Source of the DNA: Xanthobacter oligotrophicus
Lineage (GTDB): Bacteria; Pseudomonadota; Alphaproteobacteria; Rhizobiales; Xanthobacteraceae
DNA: 64,000 nucleotides
Assembly: GCF_008364685.1 (NCBI RefSeq)
Contig: NZ_VTTL01000001.1
Span: forward strand, 248,001 to 312,000
Direction: 5' to 3'
Shown: piece after piece, positions 20,394-33,237 of the stretch
Layout: each line of letters starts with the position of its first letter
Position numbering within the stretch: position 1 is the stretch's first letter
Translations under genes and position numbers: made by a program
Notes under the pieces: model-generated
Database searches by the model: none
What the model saw: only the letters and a program-made list of their open reading frames with translations
What the model was told of the DNA's origin: nothing

Positions 20394-20864
20394 ATGTTTC
20401 GTCCCGCTCTCGCAATCGCAACTCTTCTTGCCCTCGCCGCGCCCGCCGCCGCGCAGCAGAAGATGACCTGGCATACGCAGGAGTCCGATGACAGCGCCGC
20501 CCTTGTCTTCGGCGTGCCGGAGACGGACGAGGTGGCCATCTTCTTCCTGTGCAAGCCCGGCACCCCGGGCCTCACGGTGCAGTCCATGATCGGCTCGAAG
20601 GGGCTGGAGAAGGACGCCGACACCCCGCTCATCCTCACCGCCGGCGGCAAGAAGAAGAGCCTCGCCGGCAAGGGCATCGCCAACGAGGAAAGCGGCGCGG
20701 TGGACGTGGAGGCGCCGGCCCAGCTCGCCGACCTCAAGGCCATCGCCAAGGCCGGCGGCACCCTGACCATCGAGGTCAAGGGCGCCAAGCGCAGCGTTTC
20801 GCTGTCCGGCATCGCCCCGGTGGCCGCCAAGTTCGAGGCGGCCTGCGCCAAGCCCAAGACCTGA
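20394..20864 (+). CDS. Exported small protein, putative paralogue of the preceding gene
   Basis: The product is 156 residues from ATG 20394, with a short signal peptide (MFRPALAIATLLALAAPAAAQ). The mature domain has one Cys in FFLCKPG and one in FEAACAKPKT, matching the spacing in the upstream gene (MACQPG, FRKVCLTG), with similar glycine- and lysine-rich turns. Function is unknown. It is separated from the upstream gene by about 200 bases, which could hold its own promoter. It converges on ureG. Confidence 0.6.
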   Translation: MFRPALAIATLLALAAPAAAQQKMTWHTQESDDSAALVFGVPETDEVAIFFLCKPGTPGLTVQSMIGSKGLEKDADTPLILTAGGKKKSLAGKGIANEESGAVDVEAPAQLADLKAIAKAGGTLTIEVKGAKRSVSLSGIAPVAAKFEAACAKPKT

Positions 20865-20884
20865 TTACGGGCTGAGCTGATCAC

Positions 20885-20902
20885 GGGCCGTGCGAGCGGC
20901 CC
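20885..20902. terminator. Hairpin between convergent genes
   Basis: GGGCCG at 20885-20890 pairs with CGGCCC at 20897-20902. It lies between the exported-protein gene and the end of ureG. There is no T-run, so it may be only an RNA 3'-end structure. Confidence 0.35.
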
Positions 20903-21538
20903 TCAGGCCGCGGCCACCAGCCCGCCGGCCTGCTCGATGAAGCGAGCCACCACATCCACCCCCACGCCGTTCCGGATCGAGGCGAACACATAAGGGCGCC
21001 CGGCCCGCATGCGGATGGTGTCCGCCTCCATGATGGAGAGGTCGGCGCCGACCATGGGGGCAAGGTCGGTCTTGTTCACCACCAGCAGGTCGGAGCGGGT
21101 GATGCCCGGCCCGCCCTTGCGGGGGATCTTCTCCCCGCCCGCCACGTCGATGACGTAGATGGTGATGTCCGCCAGCTCCGGCGAGAAGGTGGCGGCGAGG
21201 TTGTCGCCGCCCGATTCGATCAGCACCAGATCGAGGTTCGGAAAGCGGGCGTTCATGTCCGCCACCGCGCGCAGGTTGATGGAGGCATCCTCGCGGATGG
21301 CGGTGTGCGGGCAGCCGCCGGTCTCCACCCCCAGGATGCGCTCGGGCTCCAGCGCGCCGGCGACGGTGAGGAGGCGTGCATCTTCCTTGGTGTAGATGTC
21401 GTTGGTGATGGCGCAGATGTCGTAGCGCTGGCGGAACGTCTTGCAGAGCGCCTCCATCAGCGCCGTCTTGCCCGAACCGACCGGGCCGCCGATGCCCACG
21501 CGCAGCGGGGCGCCCTTGTGCGTATTGCCGGAACTCAT
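20903..21538 (-). CDS. ureG: Urease accessory GTPase UreG
   Basis: This 211-residue SIMIBI-class GTPase couples GTP hydrolysis to nickel delivery into apo-urease. The P-loop GGPVGSGKT is at residues 17-25; the nickel-binding Cys-Pro-His motif is at 76-78 ([12 protein letters not shown]); [15 protein letters not shown] and the NKTDLAP guanine motif follow. It is the last gene of the urea cluster and overlaps ureF by four bases (ATGA), as expected for proteins that form the UreG-UreF-UreH(D) complex. Confidence 0.96.
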   Translation of the reverse strand: MSSGNTHKGAPLRVGIGGPVGSGKTALMEALCKTFRQRYDICAITNDIYTKEDARLLTVAGALEPERILGVETGGCPHTAIREDASINLRAVADMNARFPNLDLVLIESGGDNLAATFSPELADITIYVIDVAGGEKIPRKGGPGITRSDLLVVNKTDLAPMVGADLSIMEADTIRMRAGRPYVFASIRNGVGVDVVARFIEQAGGLVAAA

Positions 21539-22302
21539 GAGCGGAAAAGCCTCGTGTACTGGGTTTCGTGGCGGAAGCTGCCGAGATCGGCGCGGAAGGT
21601 GGCGCTGCCGAGATCGTCGAGCGTGAGGGCGGGGATTTCCAACGCCAGAGCGTGAACCGTGGGCGCGAGCCGCGCCACCACCCGGGTGCCGACGGTCTGC
21701 CCGATGGGAGCGAGGCGCACGGCAGCGGACACGAGATTCTGCACCGTTGCCAGCAGGAAGGCTTCCAGTGTCGGCGCCAGCGGCAGGCCATGGACGCCAG
21801 CGGCTAGCCCCACCGCCACCGGATAGGCCACCTCACCCACCAGCGCAGTGGCCGCCGCATCAAGGCCCGGCGCGGGCCAGGCCGCACGCACCGCATCAAG
21901 GAAGGAGCGGCCCTGCTGGCAGGTCTCCAGCCGCAACTCGGCGGACGGGGCGAGCGCCACGGCGAGGGCATTCACCTCCGCCAGCGCCGCCTCATCCCCG
22001 GCCACGGCGGCGCGGAGGGCGTGGGCGGCGAGGATGGCGTCGGACCGCCCGAATCCCAAGGCCAGTAGATCGCCCAGGAAGGCGCCGAGGCTTTCCTCGT
22101 CCCGGATGTCGCCCGCCTCCACCGCCCACTCCAGGGTGTGGGAATAGGCATAGGCTCCCACCGGGAAGGACGGGGTGAGCCAGGCAAACAGGGGCAGCAG
22201 GCTGACGGGTGTAGCAGCGTCGGCCTGCGGGCGCACCCCCGCCCTCCCCGGCATGGCGGGGCGAGCGGGGGAAGAACGATCGTCCGAACCGGACTCAGCC
22301 AT
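21535..22302 (-). CDS. ureF: Urease accessory protein UreF
   Basis: The product is 255 residues from ATG 22302 ([11 protein letters not shown]). The family opening [27 protein letters not shown] is present, as are the all-helical pattern and the conserved C-terminal [20 protein letters not shown] tail that interacts with UreD and UreG. UreF acts as a scaffold/GTPase-activating partner in nickel insertion. The start codon lies inside the end of ureE (eight-base overlap) and the stop overlaps ureG. The frame is open further upstream only because the His-rich ureE tail lacks stops on all frames. Confidence 0.94.
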   Translation of the reverse strand: MAESGSDDRSSPARPAMPGRAGVRPQADAATPVSLLPLFAWLTPSFPVGAYAYSHTLEWAVEAGDIRDEESLGAFLGDLLALGFGRSDAILAAHALRAAVAGDEAALAEVNALAVALAPSAELRLETCQQGRSFLDAVRAAWPAPGLDAAATALVGEVAYPVAVGLAAGVHGLPLAPTLEAFLLATVQNLVSAAVRLAPIGQTVGTRVVARLAPTVHALALEIPALTLDDLGSATFRADLGSFRHETQYTRLFRS

Positions 22303-23122
22303 GCTTGTGGCCGGCATGGCCATGGTCGTGATCATGACCGCAGTCCGGGCCGTGAACGTGGCCCGGCTCGTCGTGAGCGGCGTGGGTGTGGCCATGATGA
22401 TCATGGTCGTGATCGTGGCCGCAGTCCGGACCATGGACGTGGCCCGGCTCGCCATGGGCGGCGTGGGATTTGCCGTGCGGCTCGGCGCCACGGGAATGAG
22501 CATGATGGGCATGGTCGTCATGGGCGTGGTCATGGGCGTGATCGTGCCCGCAGCCAGGTCCATGCACATGCGCCTCGGCGTGGGCCGCGCCATGGGCATG
22601 CCCTTCGTGACCATGATCATGATGGCCATGAGCGTGCCCGTGGCCTTCGTGCCCGTGATCATCATGCCCGTGGCCACCATGGGCCTCGGCCGCCTCGTAG
22701 GCGCCCTTCTCGGGACGGAATGGGCGCGTCACCTTGGCGACGCCGGCGCCGAGGCCGCGCACCATCTCGGTGAGTACATGGTCGTCCACGAAATAGACCG
22801 CGCTCTCGGTAATTTCCGCCGGCACGTGGCGGTTGCCCAGGTGCCATGCCACCTTCATCAGCCGCAGCGGATTGGCGGTGGTCACCTCCACCAGGTCCTC
22901 CGGCGCGGCCTTGATGCGGATGAGGCGGCCATCCTCCAGCTTCACCGCGTCGCCGTCGTCCAGCACCGTCGCCTTGTCGAGGTCGAGCAGGAAGGCGGTG
23001 CCGCCGTCCGCCGTCAGGGCGAAGCGGCGGCGGTGGCGGGCGTGGTGATCGAGGGTGATCTCGTCGGCCACCTTCTCCGCGCGGACGGCGGGACGGCGGA
23101 CGACGACGGTGGCGCGGATCAT
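22295..23122 (-). CDS. ureE: Nickel metallochaperone UreE with long His-rich tail
   Basis: The product is 275 residues from ATG 23122 ([13 protein letters not shown]). Residues 1-146 form the normal UreE core: N-terminal substrate-binding-like domain and the metal-binding domain with [17 protein letters not shown]. Residues 147-275 are a tail with 47 histidines in 129 residues plus Asp, Gly and three Cys. UreE binds nickel and hands it to UreG. Typical tails have about 10-15 histidines, so this one is very long and may store nickel. The stop overlaps the ureF start by eight bases. Confidence 0.95.
   Translation of the reverse strand: MIRATVVVRRPAVRAEKVADEITLDHHARHRRRFALTADGGTAFLLDLDKATVLDDGDAVKLEDGRLIRIKAAPEDLVEVTTANPLRLMKVAWHLGNRHVPAEITESAVYFVDDHVLTEMVRGLGAGVAKVTRPFRPEKGAYEAAEAHGGHGHDDHGHEGHGHAHGHHDHGHEGHAHGAAHAEAHVHGPGCGHDHAHDHAHDDHAHHAHSRGAEPHGKSHAAHGEPGHVHGPDCGHDHDHDHHGHTHAAHDEPGHVHGPDCGHDHDHGHAGHKHG
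22298..22684 (-). repeat. His-rich low-complexity tail of UreE with a repeated Cys motif
   Basis: The 129-codon segment is dominated by His-Asp, His-Gly and His-Ala pairs. A motif HVHGP(G/D)CGHDH appears three times, and [22 protein letters not shown] twice, implying growth by internal duplication. Each motif supplies His and one Cys. Confidence 0.9.
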
Positions 23123-23186
23123 GACTTCACTCCGGAACCGCCCCCGAACGCCGCCCGCCCCAATGCCGGGAGCGGACCTTGTGCGC

Positions 23187-23744
23187 TCAGGTGGCGCTGT
23201 CCTGCCGATTCTGGTTGGTCTCGAACAGGAACCACAGGCGCTTTTCGGCCTCGTCCACATATTCTTCCAGCAGGCTGGCGGTGGCAATGTCCTCCGCCTC
23301 GTCGCAGATGCCGTGGGCCTCGCGCATGGACGCGATGGCCGCCTTGTTGTCGGCGATCAGCTCCGCGAACATGTCCTGCGGCGCCACATAGGCCGCCTCG
23401 TTCTCCTTCAGCCCGCTGAGCTTCAGGATCTCCGCATAGGAATGCACCGTCTGGCAGCCGATCTTGCGCACGCGCTCGGCCAAAGGATCGACCGTGGCGT
23501 AGATAGCCGCGGCCTGCTCGTCCAGCAGCAGGTGATAGTCGCGGAAATGCTTGCCGCTGACATGCCAGTGGAAATTCTTGGTCTTCAGGTACAGCACGAA
23601 GGTGTCCGCCAGCACGCGGTTGATGGCGTCCGCCACCTTCTGCGCCTTCGCGCTGTCGAGATCGGTGGGAGTGGCGAGGGCCGCTGTCCTGGCTACGGTG
23701 GAAACCTTGGCCGACTTCTTGGACAATGAACGCACATTCGACAT
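23187..23744 (-). CDS. dps: Dps-family ferritin-like DNA-protection protein
   Basis: This 185-residue Dps protein assembles as a 12-mer that oxidises and stores iron and can bind DNA. Ferroxidase residues have the classical spacing: His59 (FHWHVSG), His71, Asp86 and Glu90. The N-terminal ~25 residues are Lys/Arg/Ser-rich, as in DNA-binding Dps. ATG 23744 follows GAGGAG closely. It sits in the same direction between ureC (97 bases away) and ureE (64 bases), an unusual place. It may be co-transcribed with urease, or have its own promoter in the 97-base gap. Confidence 0.92.
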   Translation of the reverse strand: MSNVRSLSKKSAKVSTVARTAALATPTDLDSAKAQKVADAINRVLADTFVLYLKTKNFHWHVSGKHFRDYHLLLDEQAAAIYATVDPLAERVRKIGCQTVHSYAEILKLSGLKENEAAYVAPQDMFAELIADNKAAIASMREAHGICDEAEDIATASLLEEYVDEAEKRLWFLFETNQNRQDSAT

Positions 23745-23841
23745 GGGGTGGCTCCTCAATCAAAAAGAGTTGCAACACCCGCTAGAAGCCACCAGCCACG
23801 GCATAGGTTCCGTCCCGCGCGAATTCTTTCGCTCCATCCAA

Positions 23842-25554
<1,713 letters not shown>

Positions 25555-25619
25555 GGGCAATCGCCTTCAGGAATTCTCAACCGGGACGGAAACGACAGGG
25601 CAGAGCCGGCAAGTGTCGC

Positions 25620-26240
25620 TCACAACTTCCCCGCCACCGCGCCACGGAAGCCGTAGACCTCGCGCTTGCCGCCGAACGACACCAGCGTCACCTCACGCGA
25701 GGCGCCGGGCTCGAAGCGCACCGCGGTGCCGGGGGCGATGTCGAGGCGCATGCCGCGCGCCTGCTCCCGCTCGAAGGCCAGCGCGGGATTGGTCTCGTAG
25801 AAATGGTAGTGGCTACCCACCTGAATGGGCCGGTCGCCGGTGTTGGACACCGTGAGGCGCACCCGCTCGGCGCCTTCGTTGAAGTGGATGTCGCCCTCCT
25901 GGGGCAGCAGTTCGCCGGGCACCATTTCGGAGGGCGCGCCGCGAATGGGGTGGTGCACGGTGACCAGCTTGGTGCCATCCGGGAAGGTGGCCTCCACCTG
26001 GATGTCGTGGATCATCTCGGAGATGCCATCCATCACCTGGTCGGCGGTGATGACGCGGGCCCCTAGTTCCATCAGCTCGGCCACGGTCTTGCCGTCGCGG
26101 GCGCCTTCCACCACGAAATCGGTGATGAGGGCGACGGCTTCGGGATGGTTCAGCTTCACGCCCCGGGCGAGGCGCTTGCGGGCCACCTCGGCGGCCATGG
26201 CGATGAAGAGCTTGTCCTTCTCGCGCGGCGTCAGCAGCAC
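25620..26240 (-). CDS. ureAB: Fused urease gamma-beta subunit (UreA-UreB)
   Basis: This 206-residue product joins two subunits that are separate in most bacteria. Residues 1-~100 are the gamma subunit ([22 protein letters not shown]...[14 protein letters not shown]); residues ~106-206 are the beta subunit ([22 protein letters not shown]...[12 protein letters not shown]). The internal Met at the beta junction is in frame without a stop. The start is GTG 26240, preceded by AAGGAG six bases upstream, giving the normal UreA beginning. Gamma-beta fusions are known, for example in Helicobacter UreA. Confidence 0.93.
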   Translation of the reverse strand: MLLTPREKDKLFIAMAAEVARKRLARGVKLNHPEAVALITDFVVEGARDGKTVAELMELGARVITADQVMDGISEMIHDIQVEATFPDGTKLVTVHHPIRGAPSEMVPGELLPQEGDIHFNEGAERVRLTVSNTGDRPIQVGSHYHFYETNPALAFEREQARGMRLDIAPGTAVRFEPGASREVTLVSFGGKREVYGFRGAVAGKL

Positions 26241-26262
26241 GGCAATCTCCTTGAAACGAACG

Positions 26263-27165
<903 letters not shown>

Positions 27166-27830
27166 CGAGCCCGCTCCTGTCCCCGCTCGCCACCACCTCG
27201 CCGCGATCCATCAGGATGAAGCTGTCGGCGAGGTCGCGGGCGAACTCGAAATACTGCTCCACCAGTACGATGGCCATGTCGCCCTTGTCACGCAGGTAGG
27301 AAATGGCGCGCCCGATATCCTTGATGATGGAGGGCTGGATGCCTTCCGTCGGCTCGTCCAGCACCAGCAGGCGCGGGCGCGTCACCAGCGCGCGGCCAAT
27401 GGCGAGCTGCTGCTGCTGCCCACCGGACAGGTCGCCGCCGCGCCGGCGCAGCATGGTGTTCAGCACCGGGAACAGCTCGAACACCTCGTCCGGCACATAC
27501 TTGTCCTTGCGGGCGAGACGGGCAAAACCCGTCTCCAGGTTTTCCTTCACGGACAGCAGCGGGAACACCTCCCGCCCCTGCGGCACGAAGCCGATGCCGA
27601 GCCCGGCGCGATCCGGCGTCGGCATCCTCGAAATCTCCTTGCCGTCCAGCGTGATGGAGCCCCCCGCGATGGGCCGCTGGCCGACGATGGCGCGCAGCAG
27701 CGAGGTCTTGCCCACGCCGTTGCGGCCGAGCACGCAGGTGACCTTGCCCGCATGGGCCTCCACCGACACCTTCTTCAGGGTGTGGGCGGCGCCGTAATAG
27801 AGGTCGAGGTTCTCAACCTTCAGCATCCCC

Positions 27831-28688
<858 letters not shown>

Positions 28689-28693
28689 GGCGC

Positions 28694-29821
28694 TCACTCC
28701 GCCGGCTCGGGGGTGGGCGTCGCGGCGGGACGCCGCGCCTTCCAGCGTTCGGAAATGCTGGAGGCCAGGCCCAGCACGCCCCGGGGCAGGAACAGGGTGA
28801 CCAGCACGAACAGCGCGCCGAGGGCGAACAGCCACGCCTCCGGCAGCACGCCGGTGAACCAGGTCTTGCCCGCATTGACGATGACGGCGCCCAGCGCCGC
28901 CCCCACCAGCGTGCCGCGCCCGCCCACCGCCACCCAGATCACCATCTCGATGGACTGGGCCGGGGCGAACTCGGACGGATTGATGATGCCCACCTGCGGC
29001 ACATAGAGTGCGCCGGCGACGCCCGCCAGCATGGCGGAGAGCACCCAGGCCACCAGCTTGTAGTTCTGCACCCGGTAGCCAAGGAAGCGGGTACGGCTCT
29101 CCGCGTCGCGCACCGCCACCAGCACCTTGCCGTACTTGGAGGTGACCAGCGCCCGGCAGATCAGATAGCCCAAGGCCAGCGCCACCGCCGACGCCACGAA
29201 CAGGGTCAGCCGCGTGCCTGGCGCCGAGATGGGAAAGCCCAGGATGTCCTTGAAATCGGTGAGGCCGTTATTGCCGCCGAAGCCCATGTCATTGCGGAAG
29301 AAGGCGAGCATGAGCGCGAACGTCATGGCCTGGGTGATGATGGAGAGATAGACGCCCGTGACCCGCGAGCGGAAGGCGAACCAGCCGAACACGAAGGCCA
29401 GCGCCCCCGGCACCACCACCACCATGAGCATGGCAAAGGGGAACATGTCGAAGCCATGCCAGAACCACGGCAGTTCCTTGTAGTTCAGGAACACCATGAA
29501 ATCGGGCAGCACCGGGTTGCCGTAGACGCCCCGCGGGCCGATCTGGCGCATGAGGTACATGCCCATGGCGTAGCCGCCCAGCGCGAAGAAGGCGCCGTGG
29601 CCCAGCGAGAGCACGCCGCAATAGCCCCACACCAGGTCCACCGCCACGGCGAGCAGGGCATAGGTAAGATACTTGCCGAGCAGCGGGATCATATAGTCCG
29701 GCACATGCAGCGGATGGCCGGGCGGGAGCAGCAGGTTCGAGGCGGGCACCAGCACCGCCACCGCCAGCATGACGAGAAGGAAGATGCCGCCGGTGCGGTC
29801 GATGATGCCGGACTGTTTCAC
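28694..29821 (-). CDS. urtC: Urea ABC transporter permease UrtC
   Basis: The product is 375 residues from GTG 29821, which overlaps the urtB stop (GTGA). About ten membrane helices of the LivM type are present, with YCGVLSLGHGAFFALGGYAMGMYLM and the EAA-like loop region AVRDAESRTRFLGY, and VGGRGTLVGAALGAVIVN. With UrtB it forms the inner-membrane urea channel. The frame is open far upstream only across urtB antiframes. Confidence 0.94.
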   Translation of the reverse strand: MKQSGIIDRTGGIFLLVMLAVAVLVPASNLLLPPGHPLHVPDYMIPLLGKYLTYALLAVAVDLVWGYCGVLSLGHGAFFALGGYAMGMYLMRQIGPRGVYGNPVLPDFMVFLNYKELPWFWHGFDMFPFAMLMVVVVPGALAFVFGWFAFRSRVTGVYLSIITQAMTFALMLAFFRNDMGFGGNNGLTDFKDILGFPISAPGTRLTLFVASAVALALGYLICRALVTSKYGKVLVAVRDAESRTRFLGYRVQNYKLVAWVLSAMLAGVAGALYVPQVGIINPSEFAPAQSIEMVIWVAVGGRGTLVGAALGAVIVNAGKTWFTGVLPEAWLFALGALFVLVTLFLPRGVLGLASSISERWKARRPAATPTPEPAE

Positions 29822-31455
29822 GATTCCACCGCCCGGCCCTTGAGCGCGAACAGGCCGCGCGGGCGCTTCTGGATGAACAGGATGATGAAGACGAGCAGCA
29901 GGATCTTGCCCAGCACCGCGCCGGCGAAGGGCTCCAGCAGCTTGTTGGCGATGCCCAGCGTGAAGGCGCCCACCAGCGTGCCCCAGAGGTTCCCCACCCC
30001 GCCGAACACCACCACCATGAAGCTGTCGATGATGTAGCCCTGCCCGAGGTTGGGGCTCACGTTGTCGATCTGCGAGAGCGCCACGCCCGCGATGCCGGCG
30101 ATGCCGGAGCCGAGGCCGAAAGTGAGCGCATCGATGCGCCCGGTGCGGATGCCCATGGCCGCCGCCATGCGCCGGTTCTGCGTCACCGCCCGCACATAGA
30201 GGCCGAGCGGCGTGCGCTTCAACACCAGCAGCAGCGCGAAGAACACCAGCAGCGCGAAGACGATGATCCACAGGCGGTTGTAGGTGATGGACAATTGCCC
30301 CACCTGGAATGCCCCGGACATCCAGGAAGGCGCCCCCACCTCCTGGTTGGTGGGGCCGAACACGGAGCGAACCGCCTGCTGGAGGATCAGCGAGACACCC
30401 CAGGTGGCGAGCAGGGTTTCCAGCGGCCGGCCATAGAGGAAGCGGATCACCGTGCGTTCGATGAGGATGCCCACGAGGCCGGTGAACAGGAAGGCCAGCG
30501 GCAGGGCGATGGTGAGCGACCAGTCGAACAGGCCGGGCGCCGAATGGCGGATGAAGTCCTGCACCACGAAGGTAGTGTAGGCTCCCAGCATCACCATCTC
30601 GCCGTGGGCCATGTTGATGACGCCCATGACGCCGAAGGTGATGGCAAGCCCGATGGCCGCCAGCAGCAGCACGGAGCCGAGCGACAGGCCGTACCAGACA
30701 TTCTGCGCCACGGCCCAGAACCTGAGGTTCTGCTCGATCTTGGCGATGCCGGCGTCGGCCGCCGCCTTCAGGGGGGCGGACGCATCCGCCGGCAGGCTGC
30801 GCAGCAGGCTGATGGCCTCCTGGTCGCCGCGGGCGATGATCTTCTGGATGGCGAGGAGCCGCACCGCCTCCGGCACTTCCGCCTTGCCGACGAGGATGGC
30901 GGCACGGGCCTGCTCCAGCGTTTCCTTCACGCTTGCCACCGTCTCCTTGGCGATGGCGGCTTCCACCGTCGCCAGCGCTGCGGCATCGCGCGACTTGAAG
31001 ACGGCAGCGGCCGCATCGGCGCGGCGGACGGGATCGGGATTGAGCAGCGAGAGCGCGCCGGAGGCCGCATCGATGGCGCGGCGCACCCGGTTGTTGGCGC
31101 GAACCACGGAGAGGTTGGTCGGCGCATTGGCCACGATGGTGCCGGTGGCGGCATCGGCCATGCCGGCGGGGGTGCGGATATAGACCGCCTTGGTGGCCGG
31201 ATCGAACATCAACCGGCCGGCGCCGAGCGCCTCCGCCACGGCGGCAGCCTGGGCGCTGCCGGTGGCCGAAAGCTCGACCAGCGCGTCCGTCGTATCCGAA
31301 TAGCTGTCGTTCGCGAATTTCGCGACGATGGCCGAGATATCCCCCTGTCCCTGGGCACGCACCGGGCCGGCGGGGAGGAGGACGGCCAGGAGAAGGGCGA
31401 GAAGGGGAAGCGCGAGGATCCGCGCGAGGGCCGGCGGAACGGAAAGGCGCATCAT
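29818..31455 (-). CDS. urtB: Urea ABC transporter permease UrtB
   Basis: The product is 545 residues. A signal peptide (to about AGPVRAQ) and a ~210-residue extracytoplasmic alanine-rich helical domain precede the LivH-like permease of eight or nine helices (GVMGVINMAHGEMVMLGAYTTF; LGIRTGRIDALTFGLGSGIAGIAG). The periplasmic extension is typical of UrtB and separates it from LivH. ATG 31455 and 31452 are adjacent choices. It follows urtA by 194 bases, and that gap holds a strong hairpin. Confidence 0.93.
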   Translation of the reverse strand: MMRLSVPPALARILALPLLALLLAVLLPAGPVRAQGQGDISAIVAKFANDSYSDTTDALVELSATGSAQAAAVAEALGAGRLMFDPATKAVYIRTPAGMADAATGTIVANAPTNLSVVRANNRVRRAIDAASGALSLLNPDPVRRADAAAAVFKSRDAAALATVEAAIAKETVASVKETLEQARAAILVGKAEVPEAVRLLAIQKIIARGDQEAISLLRSLPADASAPLKAAADAGIAKIEQNLRFWAVAQNVWYGLSLGSVLLLAAIGLAITFGVMGVINMAHGEMVMLGAYTTFVVQDFIRHSAPGLFDWSLTIALPLAFLFTGLVGILIERTVIRFLYGRPLETLLATWGVSLILQQAVRSVFGPTNQEVGAPSWMSGAFQVGQLSITYNRLWIIVFALLVFFALLLVLKRTPLGLYVRAVTQNRRMAAAMGIRTGRIDALTFGLGSGIAGIAGVALSQIDNVSPNLGQGYIIDSFMVVVFGGVGNLWGTLVGAFTLGIANKLLEPFAGAVLGKILLLVFIILFIQKRPRGLFALKGRAVES

Positions 31456-31514
31456 CAAGGTATCCGCTCCAGCGCAGCCGGCGGTGCCGGCAGCTCGCGA
31501 CGGGGAGAGCGAGG

Positions 31515-31544
31515 CTCCCCCTCCCCGTTGCCGGGGAGAGGGAG
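31515..31544. terminator. Hairpin between urtA and urtB
   Basis: A 13-base arm at 31515-31527 pairs with 31532-31544 with one mismatch around a four-base loop. It lies between the gene for the abundant binding protein and the permease gene. No T-run follows on the minus strand, so partial termination or mRNA 3'-end protection is more likely than full termination. Confidence 0.6.
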
Positions 31545-31649
31545 GAGCGCCCCTTGCGGGACGGTACGAGAGCGTTCGAGATTAAAAGTCTTCAAAAATC
31601 CACGCCAACCCGGACGCGAAGCTCACGCGGAGCGCTCAGGCGGACACGT

Positions 31650-32954
31650 TCACTTGGCCGCCGAGAGGCAGACGTTCTTGACGGTGTCGAAGTTGCCGCA
31701 GTTCAGCTTCACCCAGTCGGCGACCAGGTTCTTGGAGCCTTCCAGGTACTTAGACCAGGCTTCGCCGGGGATGAGGTCCTTGGTCTTCCACACCACGTCG
31801 AACTGGCCGTTGCCCTCGATCTCGCCGATGAAGACGGGCTTGGTGATGTGGTGGTTGGGGAGCATCTCGGACACGCCGCCGGTGAGGTTGGCCTGCTTGA
31901 TGCCGGGCAGAGCGGCGATGACCTTGTCCTGGTCGGTCGTGCCGGCCTTCTCCACCGCCTTCACCCACATGTTGAAGCCGATGAAATGGGCCTCCATGGG
32001 ATCATTGGTGACACGCTTGGGATCCTTGGTGAAGGCGTGCCACTTGGCGATGAACTCCTTGTTCTCCGGCGTGTCGATGGACATGAAGTAGTTCCATGCC
32101 GCGAGGTGACCGGCGAGCGGCTTGGTGTCGATACCGGCCAGCTCTTCTTCGCCCACCGAGAAGGCGACGACCGGAATGTCCTTGGCGCTGAGGCCCTGGT
32201 TGGACAGTTCCTTGTAGAACGGCACGTTGGCATCACCATTGATGGTGGAGACCACCGCCGTCTTCTTGCCCGCCGAGCCGAATTTCTTGATATCGGACAC
32301 GATGGTCTGCCAGTCGGAATGGCCGAACGGCGTGTAGTTGATCATGATGTCCTCGGCCTTCACGCCGCGGGACTTCAGGTAGGCTTCGAGGATCTTGTTG
32401 GTGGTGCGGGGATAGACATAGTCGGTGCCCGCAAGCACCCAGCGCTCCACCTTCTCCTCGTTGGCGAGGTAGTCCACCGCAGGAATGGCCTGCTGGTTCG
32501 GAGCTGCGCCGGTATAGAAGACGTTGCGCTCGCTCTCTTCGCCCTCATACTGTACGGGGTAGAAGAGGATGTTGTTGAGTTCCTTGAACACCGGCAGCAC
32601 CGACTTGCGGCTGACCGAGGTCCAGCAGCCGAACACGGCGGCGACCTTGTCCTTGGTGATCAGCTCGCGCGCCTTTTCGGCGAACAGCGGCCAGTTGGAT
32701 GCGGGATCCACCACCACGGCCTCGAGCTTCTTGCCCAGCAGGCCGCCCTTCTTGTTCTGCTCTTCGATGAGCATGAGCATCGCGTCCTTCAGCGTCGTCT
32801 CGCTGATGGCCATGGTGCCCGACAGTGAATGCAGGATGCCGACCTTGATGGTCTCCTGCGCCTTGGCCACGCCCATTCCCATCGTGCCGACGATGGCGGC
32901 GGCGGCGGCGAGCGCCCCGAAACCCTTGGTCGCCTGTCCCAGCAAACCGAGCAT
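31650..32954 (-). CDS. urtA: Urea ABC transporter substrate-binding protein UrtA
   Basis: This 434-residue periplasmic binding protein has a signal sequence (AAAAAIVGTMGMGVAKA). It shows UrtA-type segments: KVGILHSLSGTMAISETTLKDA, ASNWPLFAEKARELI, FGCWTSVSRKSVLPVF, FYPVQYEGEE and EELAGIDTKPLAGHLAAWNYF. These differ from amino-acid binding LivK and fit urea/short-chain amide binding. A good ribosome site (GGGGAGAG) precedes ATG 32954. It is the first gene of the urt-ure cluster and lies just downstream of a sigma-54 promoter. Confidence 0.96.
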   Translation of the reverse strand: MLGLLGQATKGFGALAAAAAIVGTMGMGVAKAQETIKVGILHSLSGTMAISETTLKDAMLMLIEEQNKKGGLLGKKLEAVVVDPASNWPLFAEKARELITKDKVAAVFGCWTSVSRKSVLPVFKELNNILFYPVQYEGEESERNVFYTGAAPNQQAIPAVDYLANEEKVERWVLAGTDYVYPRTTNKILEAYLKSRGVKAEDIMINYTPFGHSDWQTIVSDIKKFGSAGKKTAVVSTINGDANVPFYKELSNQGLSAKDIPVVAFSVGEEELAGIDTKPLAGHLAAWNYFMSIDTPENKEFIAKWHAFTKDPKRVTNDPMEAHFIGFNMWVKAVEKAGTTDQDKVIAALPGIKQANLTGGVSEMLPNHHITKPVFIGEIEGNGQFDVVWKTKDLIPGEAWSKYLEGSKNLVADWVKLNCGNFDTVKNVCLSAAK

Positions 32955-33006
32955 GCGCTCTCTCCCCTGTTGCGACGGCCCATCGGGCCTGCCAGGGGAT
33001 ATGTCA

Positions 33007-33021
33007 GCAAGGCGCGTGCCA
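33007..33021 (-). promoter_or_regulatory. Sigma-54 promoter of the urt-ure operon
   Basis: The minus strand reads TGGCACGCGCCTTGC: a perfect -24 element TGGCAC, five-base spacer and -12 element TTGC. Transcription should start near 32995, leaving a leader of about 40 bases before urtA. This implies RpoN and an enhancer-binding activator such as NtrC; I found no convincing NtrC site by eye. Confidence 0.85.
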
Positions 33022-33237
33022 AGGCTTGCACCGTCTCGCGGCCGGCCCTGCGCCGATGCGTCCGGGCGGCGGAACCGTGACCGAAGCGGGTGGATCGGCC
33101 TTTGTCACGGAGATATGGCCATAAACTAGGCACAGATAGATTGACACTATGCCGTCATTTTAGGCAAAAATCATATCACCATCCGGAAAGGGGCAGCTCC
33201 ATCGCCGTGGCGACGCCGCATGCCACAGACTTCCTCG

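Noticed and set aside
30295..32091. 598-residue plus-strand frame
   Set aside because: It is antisense to urtB and urtA, both strongly supported.
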